Assembly (NCBI RefSeq): GCF_041200175.1
Contig: NZ_CP165727.1
Span: 868,001 to 932,000 of the forward strand
Direction of reading: 5' to 3'
DNA length: 64,000 nucleotides
Source: Streptomyces sp. R33
GTDB lineage: Bacteria; Actinomycetota; Actinomycetes; Streptomycetales; Streptomycetaceae
The notes under the pieces are model-generated. The model was not told where the DNA came from, did not search any database, and was given only the letters and a program-made list of their open reading frames with translations. This document shows, one piece after another, positions 24,985-32,835 of this stretch. The stretch's first letter is position 1; each line of letters begins with the position of its first letter. The position numbers were made by a program, and so were the translations under genes.

Positions 24985-26100
24985 CTAGGCGGGGGCCGGG
25001 AGGGTCAGTTCGAAGCGGCAGCCGCCGGAGACGTTGCGGACGTGTACGTGCCCGTCGTGGGCCTCCACGATGCCCCGGACGATCGCCAGGCCCAGGCCCG
25101 CGCCTCCAGGAGGGGTGCGGGCCTGCGTGCCGCGCCAGCCGGTGTCGAACACGCGCGTGAGGTCCTCCTCGGGAATGCCGCCGCAGGCGTCGGAGACCGA
25201 CAGCACCACCGCTCCCCCACGGGATTCGGCGGCGATCGCGACCGTGCCGTCTGCCGGGGTGTGGCGGATGGCGTTGACCAGCAGGTTCGACAGGACGCGG
25301 GTCATCTCCTTGCCGTCCGCCTCCACCGGGAGCGGTGCGACGCCGTCGCCGACCAGCCGTACGCCGTGCTCGCGGGCGAGGGCGTCGGTTCCGGCCAGGA
25401 CGTCGCCCACCAGGTCGTACAGGTTCAACCGGGTGGGGCTGAGGCTGAGGGCGCCCGCGTGGATGCGGGAGAGCTCGAAGAGGTCGCCGACCATGGAGTT
25501 GAGGCGGTCCACCTCGGTGCGCATCTGCCGGTGGTAGCGGGCGGGGTCGGCGGCCATGCCGTCCTCCAGCGCCTCCGACATGGCCCGCAGACCGGCCAGC
25601 GGGGTGCGCAGGTCGTGCGAGATCCAGGCGACCAGCTCACGCCGTGAGGTCTCCAGGGCCCGCTCGCGCTCCCGGGACGCCTCCAGGCGTTCGCTGGTCA
25701 GGGCCAGTTCACGGCTGAGCGCGGTGAGTTCGGCGGGGGCGGGCACGGTGGGCGTGGTGAACGTGCCCTCCTCGCCGAAGACCCGCGCGGCGGCGACGAG
25801 CTCGCGGCAGCGCAGTACGACCTGACGGCCCAGCAGCAGGGCGGTGCCCAGGGAGACCGCGGCCGCCACGGCGACGACCGTGGTCATCACGGTCAGGTCG
25901 TGGGTCGAGAGGAACATCGCCCAGGCCACCGTGAGCGTCCCGGCGAGCATCGCGAACACGGCGACGGCGGTCACGACGGCGAGTGAGACGGCGATGCTGC
26001 GGCGCCGCAGCATCCGCAGGGCGAGCGCGCCCAGCGCTCCGGCGCCGCCCGCGCCGAGCAGTGCGTACAGGGCGATCAGCAGCAGGTCCTGCTCACGCAT
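24985..26100 (-). CDS. Sensor histidine kinase
   Basis: The 371-residue kinase has two or three N-terminal membrane spans (LLLIALYALLGAGGAGALGAL, a pair around VAVFAMLAGTLTVAWAMF and VVAVAAAVSLGTALLL), a HAMP-like linker, and the H-box AWISHDLRTPLAG (His162). The N-box LLVNAIRHTPADG and G-boxes SDACGGIPEED and GGAGLGLAIVRGIV complete the catalytic domain. Little extracytoplasmic sequence exists, so it probably senses within or near the membrane. Its ATG overlaps the end of the response-regulator gene by 8 bases, so they are translationally coupled. Confidence 0.92.
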   Translation of the reverse strand: MREQDLLLIALYALLGAGGAGALGALALRMLRRRSIAVSLAVVTAVAVFAMLAGTLTVAWAMFLSTHDLTVMTTVVAVAAAVSLGTALLLGRQVVLRCRELVAAARVFGEEGTFTTPTVPAPAELTALSRELALTSERLEASRERERALETSRRELVAWISHDLRTPLAGLRAMSEALEDGMAADPARYHRQMRTEVDRLNSMVGDLFELSRIHAGALSLSPTRLNLYDLVGDVLAGTDALAREHGVRLVGDGVAPLPVEADGKEMTRVLSNLLVNAIRHTPADGTVAIAAESRGGAVVLSVSDACGGIPEEDLTRVFDTGWRGTQARTPPGGAGLGLAIVRGIVEAHDGHVHVRNVSGGCRFELTLPAPA

Positions 26101-26953
26101 GTCCGAGCTCCGTCCGGGGGGCCGTGGCGGGGGCCGCCGGGGCGGGGTGGGCGTCGAAGCGGTAACCGGCGCCCCATACGGTCTGGATCAGGCGGGGGCT
26201 CGCCGCATCGTCCTCGATCTTTCCGCGGAGCCTGCGGACGTGGACGGTGACGGTGGACAGGTCACCGAAGTCCCAGCCCCAGACCTCGCGCATGAGCCGC
26301 TCCCGGTCGCAGACCTGCCCGGGGTGGCGCAGGAAGTAGGCGAGGAGGTCGAACTCCCGCAGGGTGAGGGCGAGCTCCTGGCCGTCCTTGGTCACCCGGC
26401 GGGCGGCCGGGTCCAGGCTCAGGCCCGCCGCGGTGAGCCGGGGGCCGGCGGCCGGCCGGGCGGGGACGGCCCGGCGCAGCACCGACTGCACGCGCAGGAC
26501 GAGTTCACGCGGGCTGAACGGCTTGGTCACGTAGTCGTCCGCGCCGACTTCCAGGCCCAGGATCCGGTCGTCCTCGTCACCGCGTGCGGTGAGCATGATG
26601 ACGGGGACGGGCGGGAGGGGCGGGGTGCCGCCCCGGCCTCCGCGCGGTTCGGCGCCGTGCTCGCGCGCCCGCAGCCGCCGGCAGACCTCCAGCCCGTCCA
26701 TCCCGGGGAGCATGAGGTCGAGGATCACCAGGTCCGGGCGCTGCTCCTCGGCGGCGCGGAGGGCGGCCGGTCCGTCGGCGGCCCGGCGCACGGCGAAGCC
26801 GGCCCGGTCGAGGTATCCGGCCACCACCTCCGAGACGGTCGGGTCGTCTTCCACGACCAGGACGCTGCCCGTGAACCGGTCCGGCGTACCCGCCCCGCCG
26901 GGGCCGACGGCGTCCCGGCTCTCGTCCGTACTCTGCGTATTGCTGACTGCCAT
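26093..26953 (-). CDS. OmpR/PhoB-family response regulator
   Basis: The 286-residue regulator has a receiver domain (VLVVEDDPTVSEVVAGYL, phosphorylation site Asp79 in LVILDLMLPGMDG, conserved Lys in VTKPFSPREL) and a C-terminal winged helix (LALTLREFDLLAYFLRHPGQ, STVTVHVRRLRGKIE, VWGAGYRF). The receiver carries a Gly/Pro-rich insert (REHGAEPRGGRGGTPPLPP) between the phospho-Asp and MLTARGD. It sits first in the two-gene unit and is divergent from the GT2-DUF2064-methyltransferase operon, which is its most likely target. Confidence 0.92.
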   Translation of the reverse strand: MAVSNTQSTDESRDAVGPGGAGTPDRFTGSVLVVEDDPTVSEVVAGYLDRAGFAVRRAADGPAALRAAEEQRPDLVILDLMLPGMDGLEVCRRLRAREHGAEPRGGRGGTPPLPPVPVIMLTARGDEDDRILGLEVGADDYVTKPFSPRELVLRVQSVLRRAVPARPAAGPRLTAAGLSLDPAARRVTKDGQELALTLREFDLLAYFLRHPGQVCDRERLMREVWGWDFGDLSTVTVHVRRLRGKIEDDAASPRLIQTVWGAGYRFDAHPAPAAPATAPRTELGHA

Positions 26954-27077
26954 GGCCCAAGACTGGCATCCGCCCCCGGCCGCGTGGAATGCGCCTTCCC
27001 CCCATCCCGCACGGCGTCCGCGTTTCGTAAGGACTTGAAGCCCCTTTCGTCCGCGTCCGCTTCCTACGGTGTGGAGC

Positions 27078-27794
27078 GTGACTGATTCTGCTTGTGTGCC
27101 GCCCCGGGCGGACCTCGTACTGCCGTGCCTCGACGAGGCGGAGGCGCTCCCGTGGGTGCTGGCGCGGGTGCCGGCCGGCTGGCGGGCCATCGTCGTCGAC
27201 AACGGCTCCACCGACGGCTCCGCCGACATCGCCCGCAGTCTGGGGGCGACCGTCGTGAGCGAACCCCGGCGCGGCTTCGGCGCCGCCTGCAACGCCGGGC
27301 TGCTCGCCGCGAGCGCCGACCTCGTCTGCTTCTGCGACTGCGACGCCTCCCTCGACCCCGCCCTGCTCGCTCCCATGGCGGCCCGGGTCGCGGCCGGCGA
27401 GGCCGACCTGCTGCTCGGCCGGCGCCGCCCGCAGGGCCGCGGCGCGTGGCCCGCGCACGCCCGCGCCGGGAACCTCGCGCTGGCGCGGATGCTGCATCGC
27501 CGTACGGGGCTGCGGCTGCACGACCTCGGACCGATGCGGGTCGCGCGCCGCGAGGCACTGCTGGGCCTGGACCTGACCGACCGGCGCAGCGGCTACCCGC
27601 TGCAGATGGTCGTACGGGCCGCCGACGCGGGCTGGCGGGTGGCCGAGACGGACGTCCCGTACCTGCCGCGCTCCGGGAAGTCCAAGGTCACCGGCACCTG
27701 GCGGGGCACCTGGCATGCGGTACGCGACATGCAGCGGGTGCTGGCCGAGGCGCCCGGCACCCGGTCCGTCCCGGCCGGCGGGGCCGGCGCATGA
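27078..27794 (+). CDS. Family 2 glycosyltransferase (GT-A fold)
   Basis: The 238-residue protein shows DLVLPCLDEAEALPWVLARV, AIVVDNGSTDGSADIARSLG, GFGAACNAGLLAASADLVCF and the metal site CDCDASLDP. It has no membrane span. It is close to the GT2 proteins that pair with DUF2064 transferases. The GTG at 27078 gives the expected N-terminus; a GTG at 27069 is also possible. Its stop overlaps the ATG of the next gene by 4 bases (ATGA). Confidence 0.88.
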   Translation: MTDSACVPPRADLVLPCLDEAEALPWVLARVPAGWRAIVVDNGSTDGSADIARSLGATVVSEPRRGFGAACNAGLLAASADLVCFCDCDASLDPALLAPMAARVAAGEADLLLGRRRPQGRGAWPAHARAGNLALARMLHRRTGLRLHDLGPMRVARREALLGLDLTDRRSGYPLQMVVRAADAGWRVAETDVPYLPRSGKSKVTGTWRGTWHAVRDMQRVLAEAPGTRSVPAGGAGA

Positions 27795-28456
27795 GTACGG
27801 GCGAGAGCAACCCCGGCAGCAATCCCAGCACCGGCGAGGGCACTCTTCTCGTCATTGCCAAGGCTCCTGTCCCCGGCCGGGTCAAGACGCGGCTGACCCC
27901 GCACTTCACCCCGCAGCAGGCCGCGGCCCTGGCCCGTGCCGCGCTGCAGGACACCCTGGACGCCGTCCTCTCCACGCCGGCCCGGCGGCGCGTCCTCTAC
28001 CTCGACGGGGCACCGAGACACTGGCTGCCGGACGGGATCGAGGTGGTCCCGCAGCGCGATGGCGTGCTCGACCTCCGGCTGGCCGCGGCCTTCGCCCTGT
28101 ACGAGGGTCCCGCGCTGCTGATCGGCATGGACACCCCGCAGGTCACTCCGGAACTCCTGGCCCGGGGACTCGACTTCAGCCGGACGAACGCCTGGTTCGG
28201 CCCGGCCCTGGACGGCGGCTTCTGGGCCCTCGGGCTCGCCGAGCCCGATCCCGCGCTGCTGATCGGCGTGCCCATGTCCGTACCGCAGACCGGGGAGGTG
28301 CAGCGGCTGCGGCTGACCGCGTCCGGGCGGTCGGTTCGGGACCTCCCCGCGCTCCGCGACGTCGACACCCCGGACGATGCGGCGGAGGTCGCAGCCGCCG
28401 CCCCGGGGACCCGTTTCGCCGCCCTGCACGCCGAGCTGTGCGCGGCCGTCCGATGA
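27791..28456 (+). CDS. DUF2064 / TIGR04282-like transferase
   Basis: The 221-residue protein has the nucleotidyl/glycosyltransferase-like signature LLVIAKAPVPGRVKTRLTPHF, then LLIGMDTPQVTPELL and FGPALDGGFWALGLAEPD. TIGR04282 members appear beside GT2 partners in radical-SAM/selenodomain and arsenosugar loci; no radical SAM gene is present in this window. The enzymatic product is unknown. It is coupled by ATGA overlaps to both the GT2 gene before it and the methyltransferase gene after it. Confidence 0.85.
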   Translation: MSTGESNPGSNPSTGEGTLLVIAKAPVPGRVKTRLTPHFTPQQAAALARAALQDTLDAVLSTPARRRVLYLDGAPRHWLPDGIEVVPQRDGVLDLRLAAAFALYEGPALLIGMDTPQVTPELLARGLDFSRTNAWFGPALDGGFWALGLAEPDPALLIGVPMSVPQTGEVQRLRLTASGRSVRDLPALRDVDTPDDAAEVAAAAPGTRFAALHAELCAAVR

Positions 28457-29112
28457 CCGCGCAACTGACGGAGCCCGCCGCCCGGGCCTGGCGGGCCGAC
28501 CCGTACTCCGAGGCCCTGCGCACCGGCCAAGGACCTCTCTTTCTGCGCCGCTCCGACGGCTGGCTGCTGCCGCTGGAGGTGGAGCGCTGGTGCGCCGAAC
28601 CCGACAGCGCCGACGCCACCGTCCTGTCCCGCTGCGACGGCCCGGTCCTGGACATAGGCTGCGGACCGGGCCGCCTGGTCGCCGCCCTCGCCCGCCGCGG
28701 GCATCTCGCGCTGGGCGTGGACGTGACCCCGGAGGCGGTGACCCGTACCGTACGCGCCGGCGGAAGCGCCCTGTGCCGGTCCGTGTTCGATCCGCTGCCC
28801 AGCGAGGGCCGGTGGGACACGGTCCTGCTGATCGACGGCAACATCGGCATCGGCGGCGACCCCGGCGCGCTGCTGCGCCGCGCAGCGCAGCTCGCGGCCC
28901 CGGGCGGCTCGCTGCTCGTCGAGGTGGCCACCGTGGACGTCGACGAGCGCGTCGACGTCCGTGTCGACGATGGTCACGGCGGACGCGGGGCACCGTTCCC
29001 GTGGGCCCGGCTCGGTACCCGTGCACTGCGTGTCGAGGCGGCGGACGCGGGCTGGAGCCGAGCGGTGACCTGGCATGCCGAGGGCCGTGCGTTCGTACAG
29101 CTGCGACGCTGA
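28453..29112 (+). CDS. SAM-dependent methyltransferase
   Basis: The 219-residue protein has motif I PVLDIGCGPGRLVAALARRG, the acidic loop ALGVDVTPEAV, then WDTVLLIDGNIGIGGDPGALL and LAAPGGSLLVEVATV. It starts with an ATGA overlap on the DUF2064 gene and is the last gene of a three-gene coupled operon. The substrate is probably made by the two transferases before it. A long hairpin starts 18 bases after the stop. Confidence 0.87.
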   Translation: MTAQLTEPAARAWRADPYSEALRTGQGPLFLRRSDGWLLPLEVERWCAEPDSADATVLSRCDGPVLDIGCGPGRLVAALARRGHLALGVDVTPEAVTRTVRAGGSALCRSVFDPLPSEGRWDTVLLIDGNIGIGGDPGALLRRAAQLAAPGGSLLVEVATVDVDERVDVRVDDGHGGRGAPFPWARLGTRALRVEAADAGWSRAVTWHAEGRAFVQLRR

Positions 29113-29130
29113 CCGCACACCGCTGACCGG

Positions 29131-29185
29131 GACGTACGAAGGCGGCTGACGCGAAGTGGAACCGCGTCAGCCGCTTTCGTACGTC
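29131..29185. terminator. Long bidirectional hairpin terminator
   Basis: A 23-bp stem with a single G-T pair and a 9-base loop lies between the stop of the methyltransferase gene and the stop of the convergent membrane-protein gene. The arms begin GACGTACGAAGGCGG. It is the strongest hairpin noticed in the window. Confidence 0.9.
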
Positions 29186-29192
29186 CTGTCGC

Positions 29193-29597
29193 TCAGGGCT
29201 TGCGGCGCGCCCCGCGCAGCGCCGCGCGCGTCCCGGCCCACAGGCCCGCGGCCACGGCGATGGCGGCCATCGTCAGCAGCCAGTTGCGCACGTAGTCCAG
29301 CGGTACCACCGTCGGGTTGGCCGCGCCGCCCGGCCGCAGGAGCGGCGGCAGGGCGATCGCCGTCAGCGAGCCCGCGACGATCAGGGCCGCGCGCGGGACC
29401 CCGCGCAAACGCAGGCCGAACGCGCCCGTGAGCACGGCGACCGCGATCACGAGGGGCGCGATCAGCCCGTCGTGCACGACGACCGCGCCCGCGAGCCACA
29501 GCGCGATCCGCCAGGGCGACGGCTGCTGGATCAGCAGGGCGCCGCCCAGGCCCATCAAGGCCAGCCCGAGGCCCGCCACCAGGTACCGGTACGCCAT
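29193..29597 (-). CDS. Small membrane protein coupled to the molybdoenzyme
   Basis: The 134-residue protein has four hydrophobic segments (YLVAGLGLALMGLGGALLI, IALWLAGAVVVHDGLIAPLVI, AALIVAGSLTAIALPPLL, NWLLTMAAIAVAAGLWAG). I do not recognise a named domain. Its ATG overlaps the stop of the molybdoenzyme gene by one base (TGATG), so it is very likely its membrane partner or a co-expressed subunit. The 3' end faces the long hairpin. Confidence 0.78.
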   Translation of the reverse strand: MAYRYLVAGLGLALMGLGGALLIQQPSPWRIALWLAGAVVVHDGLIAPLVIAVAVLTGAFGLRLRGVPRAALIVAGSLTAIALPPLLRPGGAANPTVVPLDYVRNWLLTMAAIAVAAGLWAGTRAALRGARRKP

Positions 29598-30745
29598 CAC
29601 GCCACCTCCAGCCGGCCGACCCACTTGGTCTGGAGCACGCCGGGCCGGTTCGGGGCGATGATCCGCGCCGGGTAGCCGTGGTCCGGGGAGAGCTCCTCGC
29701 CGTTCAGGCGCAGCGCGAGCAGGGTGAGCGGGTCCTGGGCGTACTCGCGGCCCATCTCCATCACCCGGTACGCGCCGGCCGCCTCCAGCGACTCCACGCG
29801 CGCGCGGGCGCCCGGGCCGCCTCCGGCGCGGTCCAGCAGGTCACGTACGCGTACCCCGGTCCACCGGGCGTTCTTGCTCCAGCCCTCGACGCACGCGATG
29901 GGCAGCGTCACCTCGTACTGCGGCATCGCGCGCAGTTCGTCGAGGGTGAGGGTGTACGGGCGCGGGCCGGCGACGGTCAGCCGCCAGTCCCGTACGGATG
30001 CCGCGGTGACCCCGGCCGCCTCCGCCGTACGGTTCACCGGGAGCCCCTGCGGTCCGACCGCGGGGTCACGCGGGCCGAACAGGTCGAGCCGCCCGAGCCC
30101 GGTCACGGACTGCCCGGCGGTCGTCAGCGTCACCGCCCCCACCGCCGCCGCGACGCCCACCAGCAGTGCGCGCCGGTCCGGGCCGTCGGCCTCGGGCAGC
30201 GCGAGCGTCCCCGGGGAGCGGCGGGTCCAATGGGCCTGGATCTGCGGCCACTTCACGGCCACGTGCACCATCAGCGCGCCCACCAGGAGCCAGGCCAGCG
30301 CGAAGTGCACGGGCACGAAGGAGAACGGCCAGGGATACCACTGGAACGTGTTGAGCAGCCCGCTGAACAGTTCGAACACGCCGGCCGCCACCAACACCGC
30401 CACGGAGGCCCGCTCGAGCGCGTGCCGCACCGACTTGAGCGGCGGCCACTCGAACAGCCGCGGATACACCGCCCACAGCTTCACCAACAGCAGCGGGATC
30501 GCGGCGATCCCGGACACCACATGGAGTCCCTGGGTGAACCGGTACCCCCAGTACGGGCGGCTCGGCAGCCGGTCGGCGAGCCAGACCGGCGGGTGCTGGA
30601 AGTAGTGGCTGAGCACGCCGGTCACGAAACACACGGCAAAGGCGAGCCCGAGCCAGCGGCCGACGGCGGTCGCGGTACGGGCGTCGTGCAGCCGCGCCTT
30701 GAAGGTGACGGGCGGGTCGGGCGGGAGAGGGAGTGGGAAGCGCAT
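29597..30745 (-). CDS. Membrane-bound molybdopterin oxidoreductase (sulfite-oxidase fold)
   Basis: The 382-residue protein begins with a four-helix membrane region like a cytochrome b561/ferric-reductase type bundle (GRWLGLAFAVCFVTGVLSHYF, HVVSGIAAIPLLLVKLWAVY, ERASVAVLVAAGVFELFSGLL, FVPVHFALAWLLVGALMVHVAV, with several His). It continues after a fifth hydrophobic segment into the oxidoreductase molybdopterin-binding domain. LPIACVEGWS holds Cys285, the expected molybdenum ligand, and DPLTLLALRLNGEELSPDHG matches the fold. The substrate is unknown; electrons could pass through the membrane part. Confidence 0.87.
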   Translation of the reverse strand: MRFPLPLPPDPPVTFKARLHDARTATAVGRWLGLAFAVCFVTGVLSHYFQHPPVWLADRLPSRPYWGYRFTQGLHVVSGIAAIPLLLVKLWAVYPRLFEWPPLKSVRHALERASVAVLVAAGVFELFSGLLNTFQWYPWPFSFVPVHFALAWLLVGALMVHVAVKWPQIQAHWTRRSPGTLALPEADGPDRRALLVGVAAAVGAVTLTTAGQSVTGLGRLDLFGPRDPAVGPQGLPVNRTAEAAGVTAASVRDWRLTVAGPRPYTLTLDELRAMPQYEVTLPIACVEGWSKNARWTGVRVRDLLDRAGGGPGARARVESLEAAGAYRVMEMGREYAQDPLTLLALRLNGEELSPDHGYPARIIAPNRPGVLQTKWVGRLEVA

Positions 30746-30858
30746 GGACCCATGACACCCCCGACAAGGCGCTCGGAGGCGGTTCGGACACCTTACGAAA
30801 CACGGACATGCGCGGCGCCGCACCCCGATGTGCAGCCGTCGCCTGGAACGCTGCGGCT

Positions 30859-32265
30859 GTGAACCTGCGTACCGCCCTCGGCCTCTCTGCCCTCGCCGCC
30901 CTCGTCGCCGTCCTCGCGTGGACCATCCGCCACGACGGCTACTTCACCGACCCCGCCGGACTGTCCTGGCGGTACGCGGCCTGCTGGGCGCTCTTCACGG
31001 TCGCCCTGCTCGCGCTGCGCCGGGTCCCGGCCGGCCTGGTCGGGCCGCTGGTGCTGGCGGGGGCCGTCGCGGTGACGGCGACGGGGCTGGTGGCCGCGCC
31101 CCGGACCAGCACCGACTCGTACCGCTACGCCTGGGACGGCCGGGTCCAGTCCGCCGGCATCTCCCCGTACGACCACGCTCCGCAGGACCCCGCGCTGGCC
31201 CGGCTGCGCGATCCGTGGCTCTTCCCCACCGGCGCTGCCGCGTGCACCGGCCCGGACCGGGCCCGGATCCCGGCCGGCGGGGACACGGGGGACGCCGGGG
31301 GCTCCCCGCACTGCACGCGGATCAACCGTCCGGCCGTGCACACCATTTATCCGCCCGTGGCGGAGGCGTACTTCCTGACCGTCGACCGGCTCTCGCCCGA
31401 AGACGCCCGGCACAAGCCGCTCCAGATCGGGGCCGGGGTGCTCTCCCTCGGCGTGACCGGCGCGCTGCTGCTGATCCTGCGCCGCCGGGGCACGGACCCG
31501 CGCCAGGCCGCGTACTGGGCGTGGTGCCCCGCCGTCCCGATCGAGGCGGTGAACAACGCGCACGTGGACGTCCTGGGGGTGCTGCTGGCCGTGGCCGGTC
31601 TCGGGCTCGTGGCCGCACCGCGCCTCGGGCGACGGGTCGGCGGCGGGCTGGTCCTCGGCGCCGCCGTCGCCACCAAACTGATGCCGGCGATCGTGCTCCC
31701 GGGCGCCCTGTCGGGCGTCCGCCGGGTGCGCGACGCGGTCGCCGTGCTGCTGCCGGCCGCCGCCGTCACGGCGCTCGCGTACCTGCCGTACGTCCTGCTC
31801 TCGCGCGGGTCCGTCCTCGGCTACCTCGGCGGTTACGTGGAGGAGGAAGGGTACGAGGACGCCTCGGCCGGTTCCCGCTATGCGCTGCTGCGGCTGGTGC
31901 TTCCGGACAGCTGGGCGCTGCCGGTGCTGATCGCCGCGATGGCGGGCGTGTGCGGGTACGTGCTGTGGCGCGGGGATCCCCGACGTCCGTGGAGCGGAGC
32001 GCTGTTGGTGACGGGGTGGGCGTTCGCGCTGCTCACACCGGGCTATTCCTGGTACGCCCTGCTGCTGGTCGCGCTCGTGGCGCTGGACGGACGCTGGGAG
32101 TGGCTCGGGATCGCGGTCGCGGGCCCCGCCGTGTACGTCACGGGCCAGGCGTTCGGCTCGCGCGAGGCGGTGAGCGCCACGGCGTACGGCCTCGCGGTGC
32201 TCCTGGTGCTCGTGGTCACGGCGGTACGCCGGCGCGCGATCCGTACGGCTGATCGCCGCTGTTGA
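30859..32265 (+). CDS. GT87-like polyprenyl-phosphate-dependent glycosyltransferase (mannosyltransferase type)
   Basis: The 468-residue protein has about ten to twelve hydrophobic spans. The first loop carries TDSYRYAWDGRVQSAGISPY, the acidic motif of GT-C enzymes that use polyprenyl-phosphate sugars. The next region is AVHTIYPPVAEAYF, and VEAVNNAHVDVLGVLLAV (PIEAVNNAHVD) holds a second conserved acidic motif. GLVLGAAVATKLMPAIVLPG follows. It should act at the membrane on an extracytoplasmic acceptor. The GTG at 30859 is chosen from the hydrophobic N-terminus. It is divergent from the molybdoenzyme gene. Confidence 0.83.
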   Translation: MNLRTALGLSALAALVAVLAWTIRHDGYFTDPAGLSWRYAACWALFTVALLALRRVPAGLVGPLVLAGAVAVTATGLVAAPRTSTDSYRYAWDGRVQSAGISPYDHAPQDPALARLRDPWLFPTGAAACTGPDRARIPAGGDTGDAGGSPHCTRINRPAVHTIYPPVAEAYFLTVDRLSPEDARHKPLQIGAGVLSLGVTGALLLILRRRGTDPRQAAYWAWCPAVPIEAVNNAHVDVLGVLLAVAGLGLVAAPRLGRRVGGGLVLGAAVATKLMPAIVLPGALSGVRRVRDAVAVLLPAAAVTALAYLPYVLLSRGSVLGYLGGYVEEEGYEDASAGSRYALLRLVLPDSWALPVLIAAMAGVCGYVLWRGDPRRPWSGALLVTGWAFALLTPGYSWYALLLVALVALDGRWEWLGIAVAGPAVYVTGQAFGSREAVSATAYGLAVLLVLVVTAVRRRAIRTADRRC

Positions 32266-32269
32266 CCTG

Positions 32270-32668
32270 TCAGGGCTGGTCGTACCAGGAGAAGGCGGCG
32301 ATCCGCCAGCCCTCCGGGGTGCGGACGAACTGGATGGTCTTGGTCCCGCCGCCCACGAACGGCTCTCCGTCCAGGATCCCGGATTTGCGGTACGCGCCGA
32401 AGCGCGACGCGATGTCGCCGGCGATGTCGGTCCGTTCGGAGGTCTCCCACTCGGAGAACTCGACCAGCCGCCCCTCGTTCAGCAGCTTCTCGCGGGGCTC
32501 GACGAACTCGTCCACGGTGTAGACCGTGAGCTCCGGGCCGGTCTTGACGATCACACCGCCCGGAAGCACCAGCCGCCGGATGCGGGCCACGTCGGCGGGC
32601 CCGCCGCCCCGGTTGTCGAAGGCGCCGAAGAACTCGGCGGTCAACGCGTCTATCTCCACCTTGGACAT
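32270..32668 (-). CDS. SnoaL-like / NTF2-fold protein
   Basis: The 132-residue protein starts MSKVEIDALTAEFFGAFDNR and continues with the cone-shaped fold strands VIVKTGPELTVYTVDEFVEP and GGGTKTIQFVRTPEGWRIAA, ending in FSWYDQP. This matches the DUF4440/SnoaL-like group, which includes small isomerases and many orphans. No catalytic set can be assigned. The stop lies 4 bases from the stop of the GT87-like gene. It is divergent from the GH20 gene. Confidence 0.78.
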   Translation of the reverse strand: MSKVEIDALTAEFFGAFDNRGGGPADVARIRRLVLPGGVIVKTGPELTVYTVDEFVEPREKLLNEGRLVEFSEWETSERTDIAGDIASRFGAYRKSGILDGEPFVGGGTKTIQFVRTPEGWRIAAFSWYDQP

Positions 32669-32712
32669 GACGCGACGGTAACACGCCCCCCTTCCCACCA
32701 CCGGTGCGCGAT

Positions 32713-32787
32713 CCTGCTCGATGGGACCGGGTTTCGAGCAGGTATTGACATGCATCCGGCACTGCGCTGCACTTTGGCTGCACTTTG
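32713..32787 (+). promoter_or_regulatory. GH20 promoter region: inverted repeat, TTGACA and tandem 11-bp repeats
   Basis: CCTGCTCGA at 32713 and its complement at 32734 form a perfect 9-bp inverted repeat with a 12-base spacer. A consensus -35 TTGACA follows at 32745. GCTGCACTTTG occurs twice in tandem at 32766 and 32777, the first copy covering the expected -10 position (TGCACT, 17 bases after TTGACA). Paired direct repeats over the promoter are known from streptomycete chitinase genes. Confidence 0.6.
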
Positions 32788-32835
32788 GCCGACCCTTCGA
32801 ACTCCCCTTCCCTCCCATCCACTCGGGGACTTGCC

